Source: GWC2-45-44 sp041661665 (lineage in GTDB: Bacteria > Planctomycetota > Phycisphaerae > Sedimentisphaerales > UBA12454). From it: a DNA stretch of 64,000 nucleotides. Below are positions 43,257 to 52,086 of this stretch, piece after piece; within the stretch, counting starts at the first letter, position 1; each line of letters opens with the position of its first letter. The notes under the pieces are model-generated. The model made no database searches and was not told the DNA's origin. It saw only the letters and a program-made list of their open reading frames with translations. The position numbers and the translations under genes were made by a program. Location of the stretch: contig JBAZTW010000005.1 in assembly GCA_041661665.1 (NCBI GenBank), forward strand, positions 8,967 to 72,966. The letters are read 5' to 3'.

Positions 43257-44108
43257 CTACGATTTTTTCCCGCAGTAATCTATCAGCCTTGCTATCTCGT
43301 TTCTCAAATCTTTGCGGTTCACTATCATATCTATAAATCCGTGTTCCAAAAGGAATTCCGACCTCTGAAATCCGTCAGGCAGTTCCACTTTAATTGTCTG
43401 GTAAATCGTTCTGGGTCCTGCAAAACCAATCAGCGCCTGCGGTTCAGCGATAATCACATCGCCGAGCATCGCGAAACTTGCCGTTACCCCGCCGGTCGTC
43501 GGGTCGGTCAAAACAGAGATGAACAATCCGCCGCTGTCGTCTAATTTCGCCAACGCTGCGCTGGTTTTTGCCATTTGACCCAGCGACACAACGCCCTCGT
43601 GCATTCTCGCGCCGCCGGAGGAACTGACCACTACCAGAGGCAGCGATTCTTCGATGGCTTTCTCGGTGGCAGCGACCAATTTTTCGCCGACAACCGCACC
43701 CATCGAACCGCCTAAAAAGTAAAAATCCATTACCGCCAGCATTACTTCTCGGCCTTTAATAAAAGCTTTGCCGACTAAAATTGCCTCTTTTCCAAATGCC
43801 GTTTTCTCAGCGGCCTTGGCTCTTTCCTTGTATTTTGTGCCTTTATACGAGAAATTCAGCGGGTCAGCCGTTACCAAATCGGTCAAAATCTGCTCAAAAG
43901 TGCCTTCGTCAATCAGGTATTTGATTCGAGCTTTTGCCCCGATTCGAAAGTGGTAATTGCATTGCGGGCAAACGTCCATATTCTCGGTTACGACTTTCTG
44001 AAAGAGTGTCTGCTCGCAGCCGGGGCATTTAACCCAAAGGCCCTTGGGCATTTCCTTACGCGGCTTTAAACTAAAGCCGTCCCATTGTGATTCTGTCTTT
44101 TTTGCCAT
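43257..44108 (-). CDS. accD: Acetyl-CoA carboxylase carboxyltransferase subunit beta
   Basis: From the ATG at 44108 (MAKKTESQWDGFSL) the protein has 283 residues: an N-terminal four-Cys zinc finger (CPGC and CPQC) and the crotonase-like carboxyltransferase domain (SSSGGARMHEGVVSLGQMAKTS; SVLTDPTTGGVTASFA). With AccA it transfers the carboxyl group from biotin to acetyl-CoA for fatty acid synthesis. accA is not in the window. Confidence 0.96.
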   Translation of the reverse strand: MAKKTESQWDGFSLKPRKEMPKGLWVKCPGCEQTLFQKVVTENMDVCPQCNYHFRIGAKARIKYLIDEGTFEQILTDLVTADPLNFSYKGTKYKERAKAAEKTAFGKEAILVGKAFIKGREVMLAVMDFYFLGGSMGAVVGEKLVAATEKAIEESLPLVVVSSSGGARMHEGVVSLGQMAKTSAALAKLDDSGGLFISVLTDPTTGGVTASFAMLGDVIIAEPQALIGFAGPRTIYQTIKVELPDGFQRSEFLLEHGFIDMIVNRKDLRNEIARLIDYCGKKS

Positions 44109-44214
44109 AATAATGTGGGCGGATTCTACCACATTATTGAGAAAAATCGAGCAGTAAATTTTTCAGCAAAAATACGCATTCCCGCGTCCCTCTATCAGAG
44201 CCCAAGCGACAGCG

Positions 44215-44340
44215 CAGGGTGTTTCATTAAAAAGTCTCATCGCCGCAGGCGATTCCATAAATCTTCATTTTTCAATCTTCAATCTTCAATTTTCCCCCAT
44301 CTACTGCCTATTGGCTATTGACTATTGTCCATTGCGTACT
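44215..44340. repeat. AT-rich dispersed repeat modules upstream of the TIGR02757 gene
   Basis: Hairpin CGCCGCAGGCGATTCC (about 44241) is followed by TTCAATCTTCAATCTTCAAT (about 44273) and then by a TATTGGCTATTGACTATTG tract (about 44306). The first two modules match those at 42441-42568 and 54309-54413. The third occurs near 34340 and 37180. Confidence 0.6.
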
Positions 44341-44351
44341 ATTATCCCGCT

Positions 44352-45173
44352 ATGACAAAAGACACAGCCAATTTATATCAAATCCTCGAAGGACTATACG
44401 GCAAGTATAACCACAAAAAGTTTATTCCGCCCGACCCGCTGCAATTCGTATATCGCTATAACCGTAGAGCAGATATGGAGATAGCGGGTTTCCTGGCCGC
44501 GATGTTTGCTTACGGCGCAGTCGAGCAAATCGGAAAATTCCTGACTTGCTTATTGGGCAAAATGGGCAAAAAGCCGGCAGATTTTATTAAAAATTTCTCA
44601 AAAAATGACCAAAAACTGTTCGAAAATCTAAAATATCGCTTCAATACCGCTGACGATATCGTCAATTTGCTGTCTGCTTTGAAGAAAACTCTCAACAAAT
44701 TCGGCAGTCTGGAAAACCTCTTTCTGGCCGGCTTCGACAATAATGATGAAAATATAATACCCGCCTCGGCAAAATTCATTCGGGCATTGAACGCCGGCAG
44801 CAGTCCAGGCCTGAAATTTCTGCTTTCTGACCCGAATAATGGCGGGACATGCAAAAGATTGTTCCTGTTCCTCCGCTGGATGATAAGAAATGATGAAGTT
44901 GACGCAGGACTTTGGAAAAACATTGACCAGGCCAAACTTGTCGCTCCGGTCGATGTTCACATCGGCAGACTGAGCAGGATTTTAGGCCTGCACAATAAAA
45001 AGACAATCAATCTTAAGACTGCTTTGGAAATCACCGCAGGTCTTAGAGAAATAAATCCTGCCGACCCGATTAAATATGACTTTGCATTGTGCAGAATCGG
45101 AATCCTCGAAAACTGCACAGGCAGGAAAAATCCCTACTGCCCAAACTGCGAACTGGCAAAATTTTGTGTATGA
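44352..45173 (+). CDS. TIGR02757 (DUF2400) family protein
   Basis: From the ATG at 44352 it has 273 residues. The pattern FIPPDPLQFVYRYNRRADMEIAGFLAAMFAYG and the closing LVAPVDVHIGRLSRILGL identify the TIGR02757 family, whose function is not established. The late segment (KYDFALCRIGILENC, then CPNCELAKFC) has a four-Cys arrangement like the FeS loop of HhH-GPD DNA glycosylases, and LVAPVDVH resembles their Asp-containing loop. A DNA-repair role is plausible but inferred. Confidence 0.85.
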   Translation: MTKDTANLYQILEGLYGKYNHKKFIPPDPLQFVYRYNRRADMEIAGFLAAMFAYGAVEQIGKFLTCLLGKMGKKPADFIKNFSKNDQKLFENLKYRFNTADDIVNLLSALKKTLNKFGSLENLFLAGFDNNDENIIPASAKFIRALNAGSSPGLKFLLSDPNNGGTCKRLFLFLRWMIRNDEVDAGLWKNIDQAKLVAPVDVHIGRLSRILGLHNKKTINLKTALEITAGLREINPADPIKYDFALCRIGILENCTGRKNPYCPNCELAKFCV

Positions 45174-45193
45174 TATATATGCCTGCAATGCGG

Positions 45194-46249
45194 CTATTTA
45201 ATCAACTCAACAGTTGTATAGCCGTCAAGTTGCAGTTGTATATTCATATTTGGCCGGACAGGCAGCATCATTCTATCCGGCTCGATTCTCCGGACTCCCG
45301 ACATTTTCATACGGGCATCGTTTTTTTTCAGCAACCCCGTGGTCTCCTCAACTTCCGCAGTGGAATTTATTGTGCCTGACAGCTTCATAAGAATTTTTTC
45401 CCTGGCAGTTATATCGACAACCTTTAATTCATCCATATCGAGTTTTGAAATCGTATCTATATAAGCGATATTGCTGCTGTGTCGTTCTATTTTATAGACC
45501 GTGTTGACATCGAATGAATAGCCTAAGTTGAGATTTTGTGTGTATTGCCACTTTCTGCCCACAACGGCAAAATCAGCGGGAAATTTCATTATTGCAGAAT
45601 CGGTAAGTTCTCTCACCTGATTTTCGTTGAATAATTTATAGAAAAATTCTGCATATTTTTTTTCATCATTCGCTCCGAATGCTTTTTTAAGAGCTTCCAG
45701 CATTTCTTTTTGTTCCGGGTTATTTGGTTCGTTTTTGGCTTCCAATTTAGTCATTTCATTTTTGAATTTGGTAAAAATGTCGTCGATTCCGATAATTTCT
45801 GATACTTCTCCTGTCGGCGTTATTCTCATCTTAAGACTGCTGCCGATTACGCTCGAAAATAAAACATTAAACGCCTGTTGGCTGTCGTCATTGGGGTCGG
45901 TTTTTTTGGGGTTTTCCTGGTCGAATTCCAGATGGCCGTAGGGGGTGTCGATTCCGAGCTTGATTGTTTTGAAGGTTAATGCCGCATTCATTGAGCCGTT
46001 AGCATCAACGCTGAGTATGTCCAGGCCGATAAGCATATCCGATACCTGATTTGAATCGCTGCCTTTGTTTCCTAATCTCTGGCTTATGCTTGCGAATTGC
46101 GTATATTTTATTTCGTGTGATTCGCCGGGTTTTAGACGCAGCTTGAGGTCTATTTTGTCATGTGATTTATCGCTGTCATACTGAGCGTATATGATTCCCA
46201 ATGCGATAATCGCAGCGATAACAAGCAAAATAATGTTCTTGATACTCAT
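45194..46249 (-). CDS. DUF6263-like exported protein
   Basis: The start at the ATG at 46249 (AAGGATT upstream) gives an N-terminal helix (MSIKNIILLVIAAIIALGII) and about 330 soluble residues. The opening LKLRLKPGESHEIKYTQFAS and the later PTGEVSEIIGIDDIF match my memory of the DUF6263 family, which has no known function. It lies 32 nt after the rhomboid gene on the same strand and is probably cotranscribed with it. Confidence 0.7.
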   Translation of the reverse strand: MSIKNIILLVIAAIIALGIIYAQYDSDKSHDKIDLKLRLKPGESHEIKYTQFASISQRLGNKGSDSNQVSDMLIGLDILSVDANGSMNAALTFKTIKLGIDTPYGHLEFDQENPKKTDPNDDSQQAFNVLFSSVIGSSLKMRITPTGEVSEIIGIDDIFTKFKNEMTKLEAKNEPNNPEQKEMLEALKKAFGANDEKKYAEFFYKLFNENQVRELTDSAIMKFPADFAVVGRKWQYTQNLNLGYSFDVNTVYKIERHSSNIAYIDTISKLDMDELKVVDITAREKILMKLSGTINSTAEVEETTGLLKKNDARMKMSGVRRIEPDRMMLPVRPNMNIQLQLDGYTTVELIK

Positions 46250-46280
46250 AACCAATCCTTTAAATAAATTGTTGATAACA

Positions 46281-47426
46281 TTAGTTGTCTGGAATTTTAA
46301 TCTTCCGGCCGCATTTAGGACATTTGCCGTTCTGACCTGCATACTTAATCGGAATTTTACATCGTTTGCCGCAATCACAATAAAATCGTACAAACCCGTC
46401 GTTGTCTTGTGCTGTTGCCTGCTCGGCGGATTGTGATTCAGGTATCGGCGAGTCAATCTTTAAAAAATCCTCCATACTCAACAAAGGCTGCACCGGCGGT
46501 TGAATTTTAACTGCCGCTTCTGTCGGACTTATATTCACAGCCAAAGGCTGCGGTTCAACGGTATATTCCAGCATTAATGCCTTATGCGTATATGGTGTTA
46601 CCGGCTGCACAATTGCGCGCCTTTCGGCAAGCAAATCAAGCAGAGATTTTTCATATCTGGCAGTTTTAATAATTTTCATTTTCAGCAGTATTAAAGTTAT
46701 CACAACTCCTGCCGCAAATCCGCCGAAATGTGCGAAATAAGCAACATTGTCGCCGCCGACAATGGCGCCGAAAATATCCCACGCCAGCCAATATAGTACC
46801 ATCCAAAAACTGGAAACTTCAAAGGCATAACGATTCCACCAAAGAGAAAATGGGAACATTAACCACAGGAAGGAAATTGTATTCAGTGGAAACAGTACCA
46901 GAAACATTCCCACAATACCGTTAATCGCTCCGCTTGCGCCGAGAGCCGGTCCGCCGTTGAAAATAAGATGCCCCATCGCGGCAAAGACACCCAATACAAT
47001 AAAGATTGGCAGATAAGCGATATTGCCGAACTTTGCGCAGATTGCGTTGCCGAATATCCATAGAAAAATCATATTGCCAATCAAATGCAGCCATCCGCCA
47101 TGCAGCCACATATGTCCGACCATTCCTCTTAGCTCCCAGCCTTTGAGTATGTATCGTTCATATGGATATACCCAGTTGCGTTCTTTCATCTTTTGCAGAA
47201 TTTGTTTTTTTATCTCCTCTACGGACAGGGACTTTTGTTTCGACGTTGAAGCGGTATTTGAGTCAGCCGCCGAAGCGGAGGAATTCTTATTGCTGACTTT
47301 AATGGTTATATGATTTTCGATTTGATATGACTGCAGAAAAAAAGCCCCGATAATGGACGCTATCAGCAGCCAGTTCATTACAGGCAGTTTCTCCTGCGGA
47401 ACATCAACTTTCCATGGTATTATCAT
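46281..47426 (-). CDS. Rhomboid intramembrane serine protease with C-terminal zinc ribbon
   Basis: The 381-residue protein has a rhomboid core of six helices: WELRGMVGHMWLHGGWLHLIGNM (first half of the fold), catalytic Ser165 in GASGAINGIVG and catalytic His233 in VAYFAHFGGFAAG. About 60 hydrophilic Ser/Lys-rich residues (40-100) separate helix 1 from the core. The C-terminal tail ends in a zinc ribbon (FYCDCGKRCKIP; GKCPKCGRKIKIP). Rhomboids cleave membrane proteins. The ribbon may recruit a partner. Confidence 0.9.
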   Translation of the reverse strand: MIIPWKVDVPQEKLPVMNWLLIASIIGAFFLQSYQIENHITIKVSNKNSSASAADSNTASTSKQKSLSVEEIKKQILQKMKERNWVYPYERYILKGWELRGMVGHMWLHGGWLHLIGNMIFLWIFGNAICAKFGNIAYLPIFIVLGVFAAMGHLIFNGGPALGASGAINGIVGMFLVLFPLNTISFLWLMFPFSLWWNRYAFEVSSFWMVLYWLAWDIFGAIVGGDNVAYFAHFGGFAAGVVITLILLKMKIIKTARYEKSLLDLLAERRAIVQPVTPYTHKALMLEYTVEPQPLAVNISPTEAAVKIQPPVQPLLSMEDFLKIDSPIPESQSAEQATAQDNDGFVRFYCDCGKRCKIPIKYAGQNGKCPKCGRKIKIPDN

Positions 47427-47653
47427 AGGCTGCTTCCGTTATCAAAAACGTACTCTCTTAAAAAGTAAAATACACATTTTCCGTTAATTTTTCAACCACT
47501 AAAAATGTTACCGGATGCAGTTTTGCTTATTTACTATAATCGGCTGCAATTTTTTGCGGCCATTGATATGAAATTCCTTTGTTTTTACGCTAAAATAGGG
47601 CTTAACACGGGTTCCAGCGACTATCCACCGGCTAACTAACCATTAGTTTTCGT

Positions 47654-47683
47654 TTGACTTGTTTATTCCATTAAGCGTATAAT
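47654..47683 (+). promoter_or_regulatory. Promoter of the ferritin-like gene
   Basis: TTGACT (47654-47659), an 18-nt spacer and TATAAT (47678-47683) lie 35 nt before the ATG at 47718. Confidence 0.7.
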
Positions 47684-47717
47684 AATACAGGAAATAATTT
47701 TTCTGGGTGGGTAAAAA

Positions 47718-48197
47718 ATGGCAAAGTTTAATACCGCCGAAGATATTATTCGTTATGCCGTCGGCAGGGAGGTCGAGGCCAATGTCTTTTACAATCTTCT
47801 TACGCAGTATGTTGACGACCCGCAGGTTCGCGCCTTGTGCAGCGAACTGGCCTCCGAGGAGCTTGAGCATAAGGGGCTTCTTGAACTTGAACTGATGAAG
47901 CTCGGCGATGTCGTAAAGCCGCCTTCCACCGCTGATATGAAAAATACATCGCTTCCCAGACCGCTTGACTGTATGCTTGAAATGGTCAGGATTTCGCAGA
48001 TGGATTTGGAAAAAGTAGTGCTTTTGGCGATGGAGAAGGAAAAAAAATCTTTTCGGCTTTATATGGATTTGCTGGCCGCTGTAAGCGATGCCGATTGCCG
48101 CGAGACGATAATGAACATAGCCGAAGAAGAAGCCCGCCACAAAATAAATCTTGAGCTTGAATACGACAGACTCACAGCAGCCCACAAAAACCAGTAG
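47718..48197 (+). CDS. Ferritin-like diiron protein (rubrerythrin-type four-helix bundle)
   Basis: The 159-residue protein has two helical pairs with spaced Glu and ExxH ligands: GREVEANVFY, ASEELEHKGLLELE, AMEKEKKSFRLY and AEEEARHKINLELEY. This is a rubrerythrin-family diiron centre without the C-terminal rubredoxin domain. It probably detoxifies peroxide or handles iron in the cytoplasm. It has its own promoter at 47654. It converges on cysK. Confidence 0.88.
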   Translation: MAKFNTAEDIIRYAVGREVEANVFYNLLTQYVDDPQVRALCSELASEELEHKGLLELELMKLGDVVKPPSTADMKNTSLPRPLDCMLEMVRISQMDLEKVVLLAMEKEKKSFRLYMDLLAAVSDADCRETIMNIAEEEARHKINLELEYDRLTAAHKNQ

Positions 48198-48212
48198 CAG
48201 ATAGTCAGTACC

Positions 48213-49154
48213 CTAACTATTGCCCCCTGTCTCCTGAAACAGCCATGTTGAGAGATACCGTTCGCCCGTATCCGGCAGAACAACGACTATCAGCTTATCC
48301 TTGTTTTCTTTTCGTTTGGCGACTTCCAGCGCAGCCCACAGCGCTGCGCCGCCGGAGATGCCCGCTAAAATGCCGTCCGATTTTGCCAGCCGTCTTGCCG
48401 TTTCGCCTGCGTCATAATCTTTTACGCGGATAATCTCATCAATTATTTCTCTGTTGAGAACATTGGGAATAAATCCTGCGCCAATTCCCTGAATTTTGTG
48501 CGGCCCCGGCTTTTCACCGCTCAGCACAGGCGATGTATCAGGTTCGACCGCGATTGCTTTGAAGTTTTTTTTCCTTTTCTTGATTACTTCCGATACCCCT
48601 GTGATTGTTCCGCCCGTTCCAACGCCTGCAACGAGAATATCGATTTTGCCGTCGGTGTCATCCCATATTTCCTCTGCCGTAGTCCTGCGATGTACTTCCG
48701 GGTTGGCGGGATTATCGAACTGCTGAGGCATAAAACCGTTCGGCGTTATTTTAACAAGCTCCTCAGCCTTTGCTACCGCTCCCATCATTCCTTTTGTTCC
48801 ATCGGTCAGTACGAGTTCCGCACCGAATATTTTCAAAAGCTGCCTTCTTTCCATACTCATAGTTTCAGGCATCGTCAAAATGAGTCTGTATCCTTTGGCT
48901 GCCGCCGCAAACGCCAGAGCGATGCCGGTGTTTCCGCTCGTCGGCTCGATAATTACAGAATCGCTTCGCAGAAATCCTTTCTTTTCTGCCTGTTCAATCA
49001 TCGCTATGCCGATTCTGTCCTTGACGCTCGAAAGAGGGTTGAATGATTCAAGCTTTGCCAAAATAACAGCTTTCGTTCCATTGGCAATTCTATTTAGTTT
49101 TACCAAAGGTGTATGTCCTATGGTTTTTGTAATGTCTTCATATATCTTTGTCAT
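48213..49154 (-). CDS. cysK: Cysteine synthase A (O-acetylserine sulfhydrylase)
   Basis: The 313-residue PLP enzyme has the PLP-binding Lys in NPLSSVKDRIG, the substrate loop TSGNTGIALAF and the phosphate loop GTGGTITGVSE. It makes cysteine from O-acetylserine and sulfide. No serine acetyltransferase is visible nearby. It is followed upstream on the same strand by metY. Confidence 0.96.
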   Translation of the reverse strand: MTKIYEDITKTIGHTPLVKLNRIANGTKAVILAKLESFNPLSSVKDRIGIAMIEQAEKKGFLRSDSVIIEPTSGNTGIALAFAAAAKGYRLILTMPETMSMERRQLLKIFGAELVLTDGTKGMMGAVAKAEELVKITPNGFMPQQFDNPANPEVHRRTTAEEIWDDTDGKIDILVAGVGTGGTITGVSEVIKKRKKNFKAIAVEPDTSPVLSGEKPGPHKIQGIGAGFIPNVLNREIIDEIIRVKDYDAGETARRLAKSDGILAGISGGAALWAALEVAKRKENKDKLIVVVLPDTGERYLSTWLFQETGGNS

Positions 49155-49223
49155 AATTTTTCACTTTTCACTTTTAAATTTTTAATAATTTTTTCTCTGT
49201 GTCTCTGTGGTGAAACACATTTT

Positions 49224-50513
49224 TCACTTTTTCAACGCCTGCCCGATATCCGCGATAATGTCGTCGATATGCTCAATGCCAATCGACAAACGAATAAAAT
49301 CAGGCGTTACTCCGGTTGCCAATTGTTCCGCTAGCGAAAGCTGCTGATGCGTCGTCGTTGCCGGGTGAATGGCAAGCGTCTTTGCATCGCCTACATTTGC
49401 AAGATGAGAAATAAGCTCAAGCGAATCAATAAACTTCTTGCCCGCCTCAAGCCCGCCCTTAATTCCAAAGCCCAAAATAGCGCCGGCTCCCTTGGGCAGA
49501 TACTTTTTTACTCTTTCTTTTTCAGGACTCGATTTCAAACCCGGATAATTCACCCACGAAACTTTCGGATGGGCGCTCAAATACTCCGCCACTGCAAGAG
49601 CATTCTCGGAATGTCTCGGCAATCTCAAATGCAGCGTCTCAAGCCCCTGCAAAAACAAAAACGAATTAAAAGGCGATAACGCAGGCCCAAGGTCTCGAAG
49701 CAGCGTTACCCTTGCCTTAATGATATAAGCGATATTTCCCAGCGGCTTGAGCGCCTCAATAAAGTTTAGCCCGTGATAGCTCGGCTCAGGCTCTGCGATT
49801 AGCGGAAATTTACCATTCGTCCAGTCGAATTTGCCCGAATCGACAATCAGTCCGCCGACGCTTGTGCCATGTCCGCCGATGAATTTTGTCGCCGAATAAA
49901 CGACTATATCAACGCCGTGGTCGATAGGCCGAAGCAGGTAGGGTGATACCGTATTGTCCAAAACAAACGGAATACCGTTTTTATGCGCGACATTCGCGAT
50001 GCCTTCCAAATCCGCCACATCCAATTTCGGATTGCCGATTGACTCTGCGTAAATAGCCTTTGTCTTTGGCGTAATCGCATTCTGAAAAGCGTTCAGGTCG
50101 TTGGACTTTACAAATTTTACCTTCACGCCGAACTTTGCGAACGTGTAATGCAGAAGATTATATGTCCCGCCGTAAAGATTATCAGCCGATACTATTTCAT
50201 CGCCTGCCTGCGCGATATTCAGCAGCGCAAGCGTAATTGCCGATTGTCCGCTTGCCGTTGCCAAAGCGCCGACTCCGCCGTCAAGCAGGGCGATGCGTTT
50301 TTCCAGCACATCTGTCGTAGGGTTCATCAGACGCGTGTAGATATTGCCGAACTCGCGAAGCCCGAACAAATTAGCCGCGTGGTCGCTGCTTTTGAATTGA
50401 TACGATGTTGTCTGATAAATCGGCACTGCCCGTGAGCCGGTCGTCGGGTCTGCTTCCTGCCCGCCGTGCAGAGCGATTGTTTCCAATTTCAATTTACTGT
50501 CTATTTTACTCAT
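49224..50513 (-). CDS. metY: O-acetylhomoserine sulfhydrylase (MetY)
   Basis: The 429-residue Cys/Met-metabolism PLP enzyme has TIALHGGQEADPTTGSRAVP, NPTTDVLEKRIALLDGG and the Schiff-base Lys in VYSATKFIGGHGTSVGG. It condenses O-acetylhomoserine with sulfide to give homocysteine. Together with cysK it uses sulfide for both amino acids. There is no visible SAM riboswitch in its 150-nt upstream region, which is filled by a REP-like repeat. Confidence 0.94.
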   Translation of the reverse strand: MSKIDSKLKLETIALHGGQEADPTTGSRAVPIYQTTSYQFKSSDHAANLFGLREFGNIYTRLMNPTTDVLEKRIALLDGGVGALATASGQSAITLALLNIAQAGDEIVSADNLYGGTYNLLHYTFAKFGVKVKFVKSNDLNAFQNAITPKTKAIYAESIGNPKLDVADLEGIANVAHKNGIPFVLDNTVSPYLLRPIDHGVDIVVYSATKFIGGHGTSVGGLIVDSGKFDWTNGKFPLIAEPEPSYHGLNFIEALKPLGNIAYIIKARVTLLRDLGPALSPFNSFLFLQGLETLHLRLPRHSENALAVAEYLSAHPKVSWVNYPGLKSSPEKERVKKYLPKGAGAILGFGIKGGLEAGKKFIDSLELISHLANVGDAKTLAIHPATTTHQQLSLAEQLATGVTPDFIRLSIGIEHIDDIIADIGQALKK

Positions 50514-50553
50514 AAAATTTATCCTTTCATTATTCGTAATACTTTATCCAAGT

Positions 50554-50660
50554 GCCAAATACGACTTGTCATTCCCGCGAAAGCGGGAATCCAGCGTAAA
50601 ATAGCCTCCGCCACAGGCGGATTCCGCAATTTTGATTTTTAATCTTTGATTTTTGATTTT
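50554..50660. repeat. REP-like double-hairpin repeat, copy 2, with AT-rich tail
   Basis: The core at 50554-50604 is inverted relative to 5099-5149 and differs at one of 51 positions. The second hairpin (CCGCCACAGGCGGATTCC) follows, then an AT-rich tail of TTTGATTTTTAATC-type units. It lies between metY and the DUF3034 gene. Confidence 0.85.
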
Positions 50661-50664
50661 CATT

Positions 50665-51492
50665 TTAAAATGCGTACTGTGCGCTTAAAACGACTCCGTC
50701 GCCAAGTCCGGTTGCGGCAGAACTTCCCCGATTGCCGGTAACTACATAAGCGGCAACTAATGAAAAGTTTTTATTCACAAACCAGGCAATATGAGCGTCC
50801 CAGTAGTCGGCATTCTTAAAATCGCTGAATTTTGCTCCCTCCCGGTATTCAACGCCAACGGCCACATTATCGAGAGGTAATACGTCGATATTTCCAAAAA
50901 GCACTTCGTCGCGTTCGTCGTCGAAGCCAAGAACACCGAGAATTTTTCCCTTTGTGGAAAGGATACCGCCGCTTATCAGCACAGGCTTGGGGAAAGTTTT
51001 CTTGATAAGTTTTGTTGCCACTATGTAATAGTCAAAATCGGTGCTGTCCCCGGCGGCATCGTAGGTCGTATGTTTAAAAATCGTGCCTGCCGAAACAGCA
51101 GGGGTATATTCTTTTTCTTCCAGTACAAGCAATTTTGCGCCGAAGTTATGCTTTTGAACATCCTGAAGACCGGATATTGAAACATTTTCATAGCCGTAAG
51201 AAAGCTCTAACCGTCTAAAAAAAGTTTGTGCAATACTGACTGTTGACCAATCAATTTTGCTTTGTTTAAGATTTACATACCAGGTGCCAATCTGGGGCTT
51301 GCTGGTAAAAACATCGTCAAGAGTGAACTTGCGGTTTTGATTTGGCTCTCCAATAGGGGTTCCTGCGGTATAAGCCAGGGGGTTGAAGGCAATGCCTCCA
51401 ACGCCTTCAAGGTTATTCAGCGGGACACCGGCGTAAATTAGAGATGTACCGAAACTAAAAACAATTAACACTAATACAAATATTTTTTTCAC
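50665..51492 (-). CDS. DUF3034-like outer-membrane beta-barrel protein
   Basis: The 275-residue protein starts at GTG with AGGAG 8 nt upstream. It has a signal peptide (MKKIFVLVLIVFSFGTSLIY), then amphipathic strands, and ends in Phe (LSAQYAF), as outer-membrane barrels do. The opening PLNNLEGVGGIAFNPLAYT matches my memory of the DUF3034 family. Its start codon is enclosed in a 12-bp leader hairpin. The neighbours are metY, cysK and a YezD-like gene, so a sulfur-related role is possible. Confidence 0.72.
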   Translation of the reverse strand: MKKIFVLVLIVFSFGTSLIYAGVPLNNLEGVGGIAFNPLAYTAGTPIGEPNQNRKFTLDDVFTSKPQIGTWYVNLKQSKIDWSTVSIAQTFFRRLELSYGYENVSISGLQDVQKHNFGAKLLVLEEKEYTPAVSAGTIFKHTTYDAAGDSTDFDYYIVATKLIKKTFPKPVLISGGILSTKGKILGVLGFDDERDEVLFGNIDVLPLDNVAVGVEYREGAKFSDFKNADYWDAHIAWFVNKNFSLVAAYVVTGNRGSSAATGLGDGVVLSAQYAF

Positions 51493-51546
51493 TGGAAAAT
51501 CTCCTAAAAATTTTCTTTTGTTGTTTTTCGTCAGGATTTTCCAGTG
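51490..51546 (-). promoter_or_regulatory. Hairpin sequestering the start codon of the DUF3034 gene
   Basis: CACTGGAAAATC (minus strand, 51546-51535) and GATTTTCCAGTG (51501-51490) are perfect 12-bp complements separated by 33 nt. The second arm begins one base after AGGA of the ribosome-binding site and ends with the GTG start codon. Pairing would block initiation. Confidence 0.65.
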
Positions 51547-51627
51547 GTCTGGTGGTGCCTGTCTAAATTTTTTATTATCAAAGAACTCGCCTGCGGAATA
51601 ACCGCTCGGCCTTAATATCTAACAATG

Positions 51628-51795
51628 CTAAATGCCGCCTCCTTTCTCGACCTTACAGTCGTCAAATCGCTTCCTTTCAGTTATCTCAACCTGTACAATT
51701 TTCGTATCGTGTACTTTGATTAAGACACTTCCATAATCGAGTCCTGTAACGAGTTGTGCGATTTCATTAACAATTTTTTCGTTCTTATTATTCAT
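51628..51795 (-). CDS. YezD-like (DUF2292) small protein
   Basis: The 55-residue ORF starts at the ATG at 51795. The pattern NEKIVNEIAQLV, then GLDYGSVLIKVHD and IVQVEITERKRF matches the DUF2292/YezD family, small proteins repeatedly found with cysteine or sulfate assimilation genes. The function is unknown. It lies upstream of the DUF3034 gene on the same strand with its own promoter, in line with a sulfur regulon. Confidence 0.82.
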   Translation of the reverse strand: MNNKNEKIVNEIAQLVTGLDYGSVLIKVHDTKIVQVEITERKRFDDCKVEKGGGI

Positions 51796-51825
51796 TATCC
51801 TATTATTCCTATGGATTTAATATGG

Positions 51826-51909
51826 ATTATATAAACTATAAAAAATCTGTCAATATATTTTTTAATTTTTTTTGTAATTTATATAACTATATTGTGGAAT
51901 TGTAGTTAT
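51826..51909 (-). promoter_or_regulatory. Promoter and possible operator of the YezD-like gene
   Basis: TTGACA (51853-51848), a 16-nt spacer and TATAAT (51831-51826) form a strong promoter. An inverted repeat ATAACTA/TAGTTAT (51883-51889 and 51903-51909) lies 30 nt upstream and may bind a regulator. The sequence around it is extremely AT-rich. Confidence 0.65.
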
Positions 51910-52056
51910 GTTGTGTATGGTGTTTAACTTTTGAAGGTTAAGCGGCTCATCTTAATAGTCGATACGATAGATACCGTTTAGGTCTGTAAATATCAACAGC
52001 CATAAAGCTGGTGCAGCAATGATGCTATTGAAAAAAATCAAAATTTGGGGATTAAA

Positions 52057-52086
52057 CAAAAAAAGCTCGGATAAATCCGAGCTTTG
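52057..52086 (-). terminator. Intrinsic terminator of the ncRNA
   Basis: On the minus strand AAGCTCGGAT and ATCCGAGCTT are perfect complements (plus coordinates 52063-52072 and 52075-52084), followed by a run of eight T. It is much stronger in this direction than in the other. Confidence 0.88.

Noticed and set aside
50514..50664. SAM or other methionine riboswitch before metY
   Set aside because: The space is filled by a REP-like repeat and AT-rich units. No riboswitch core was found.
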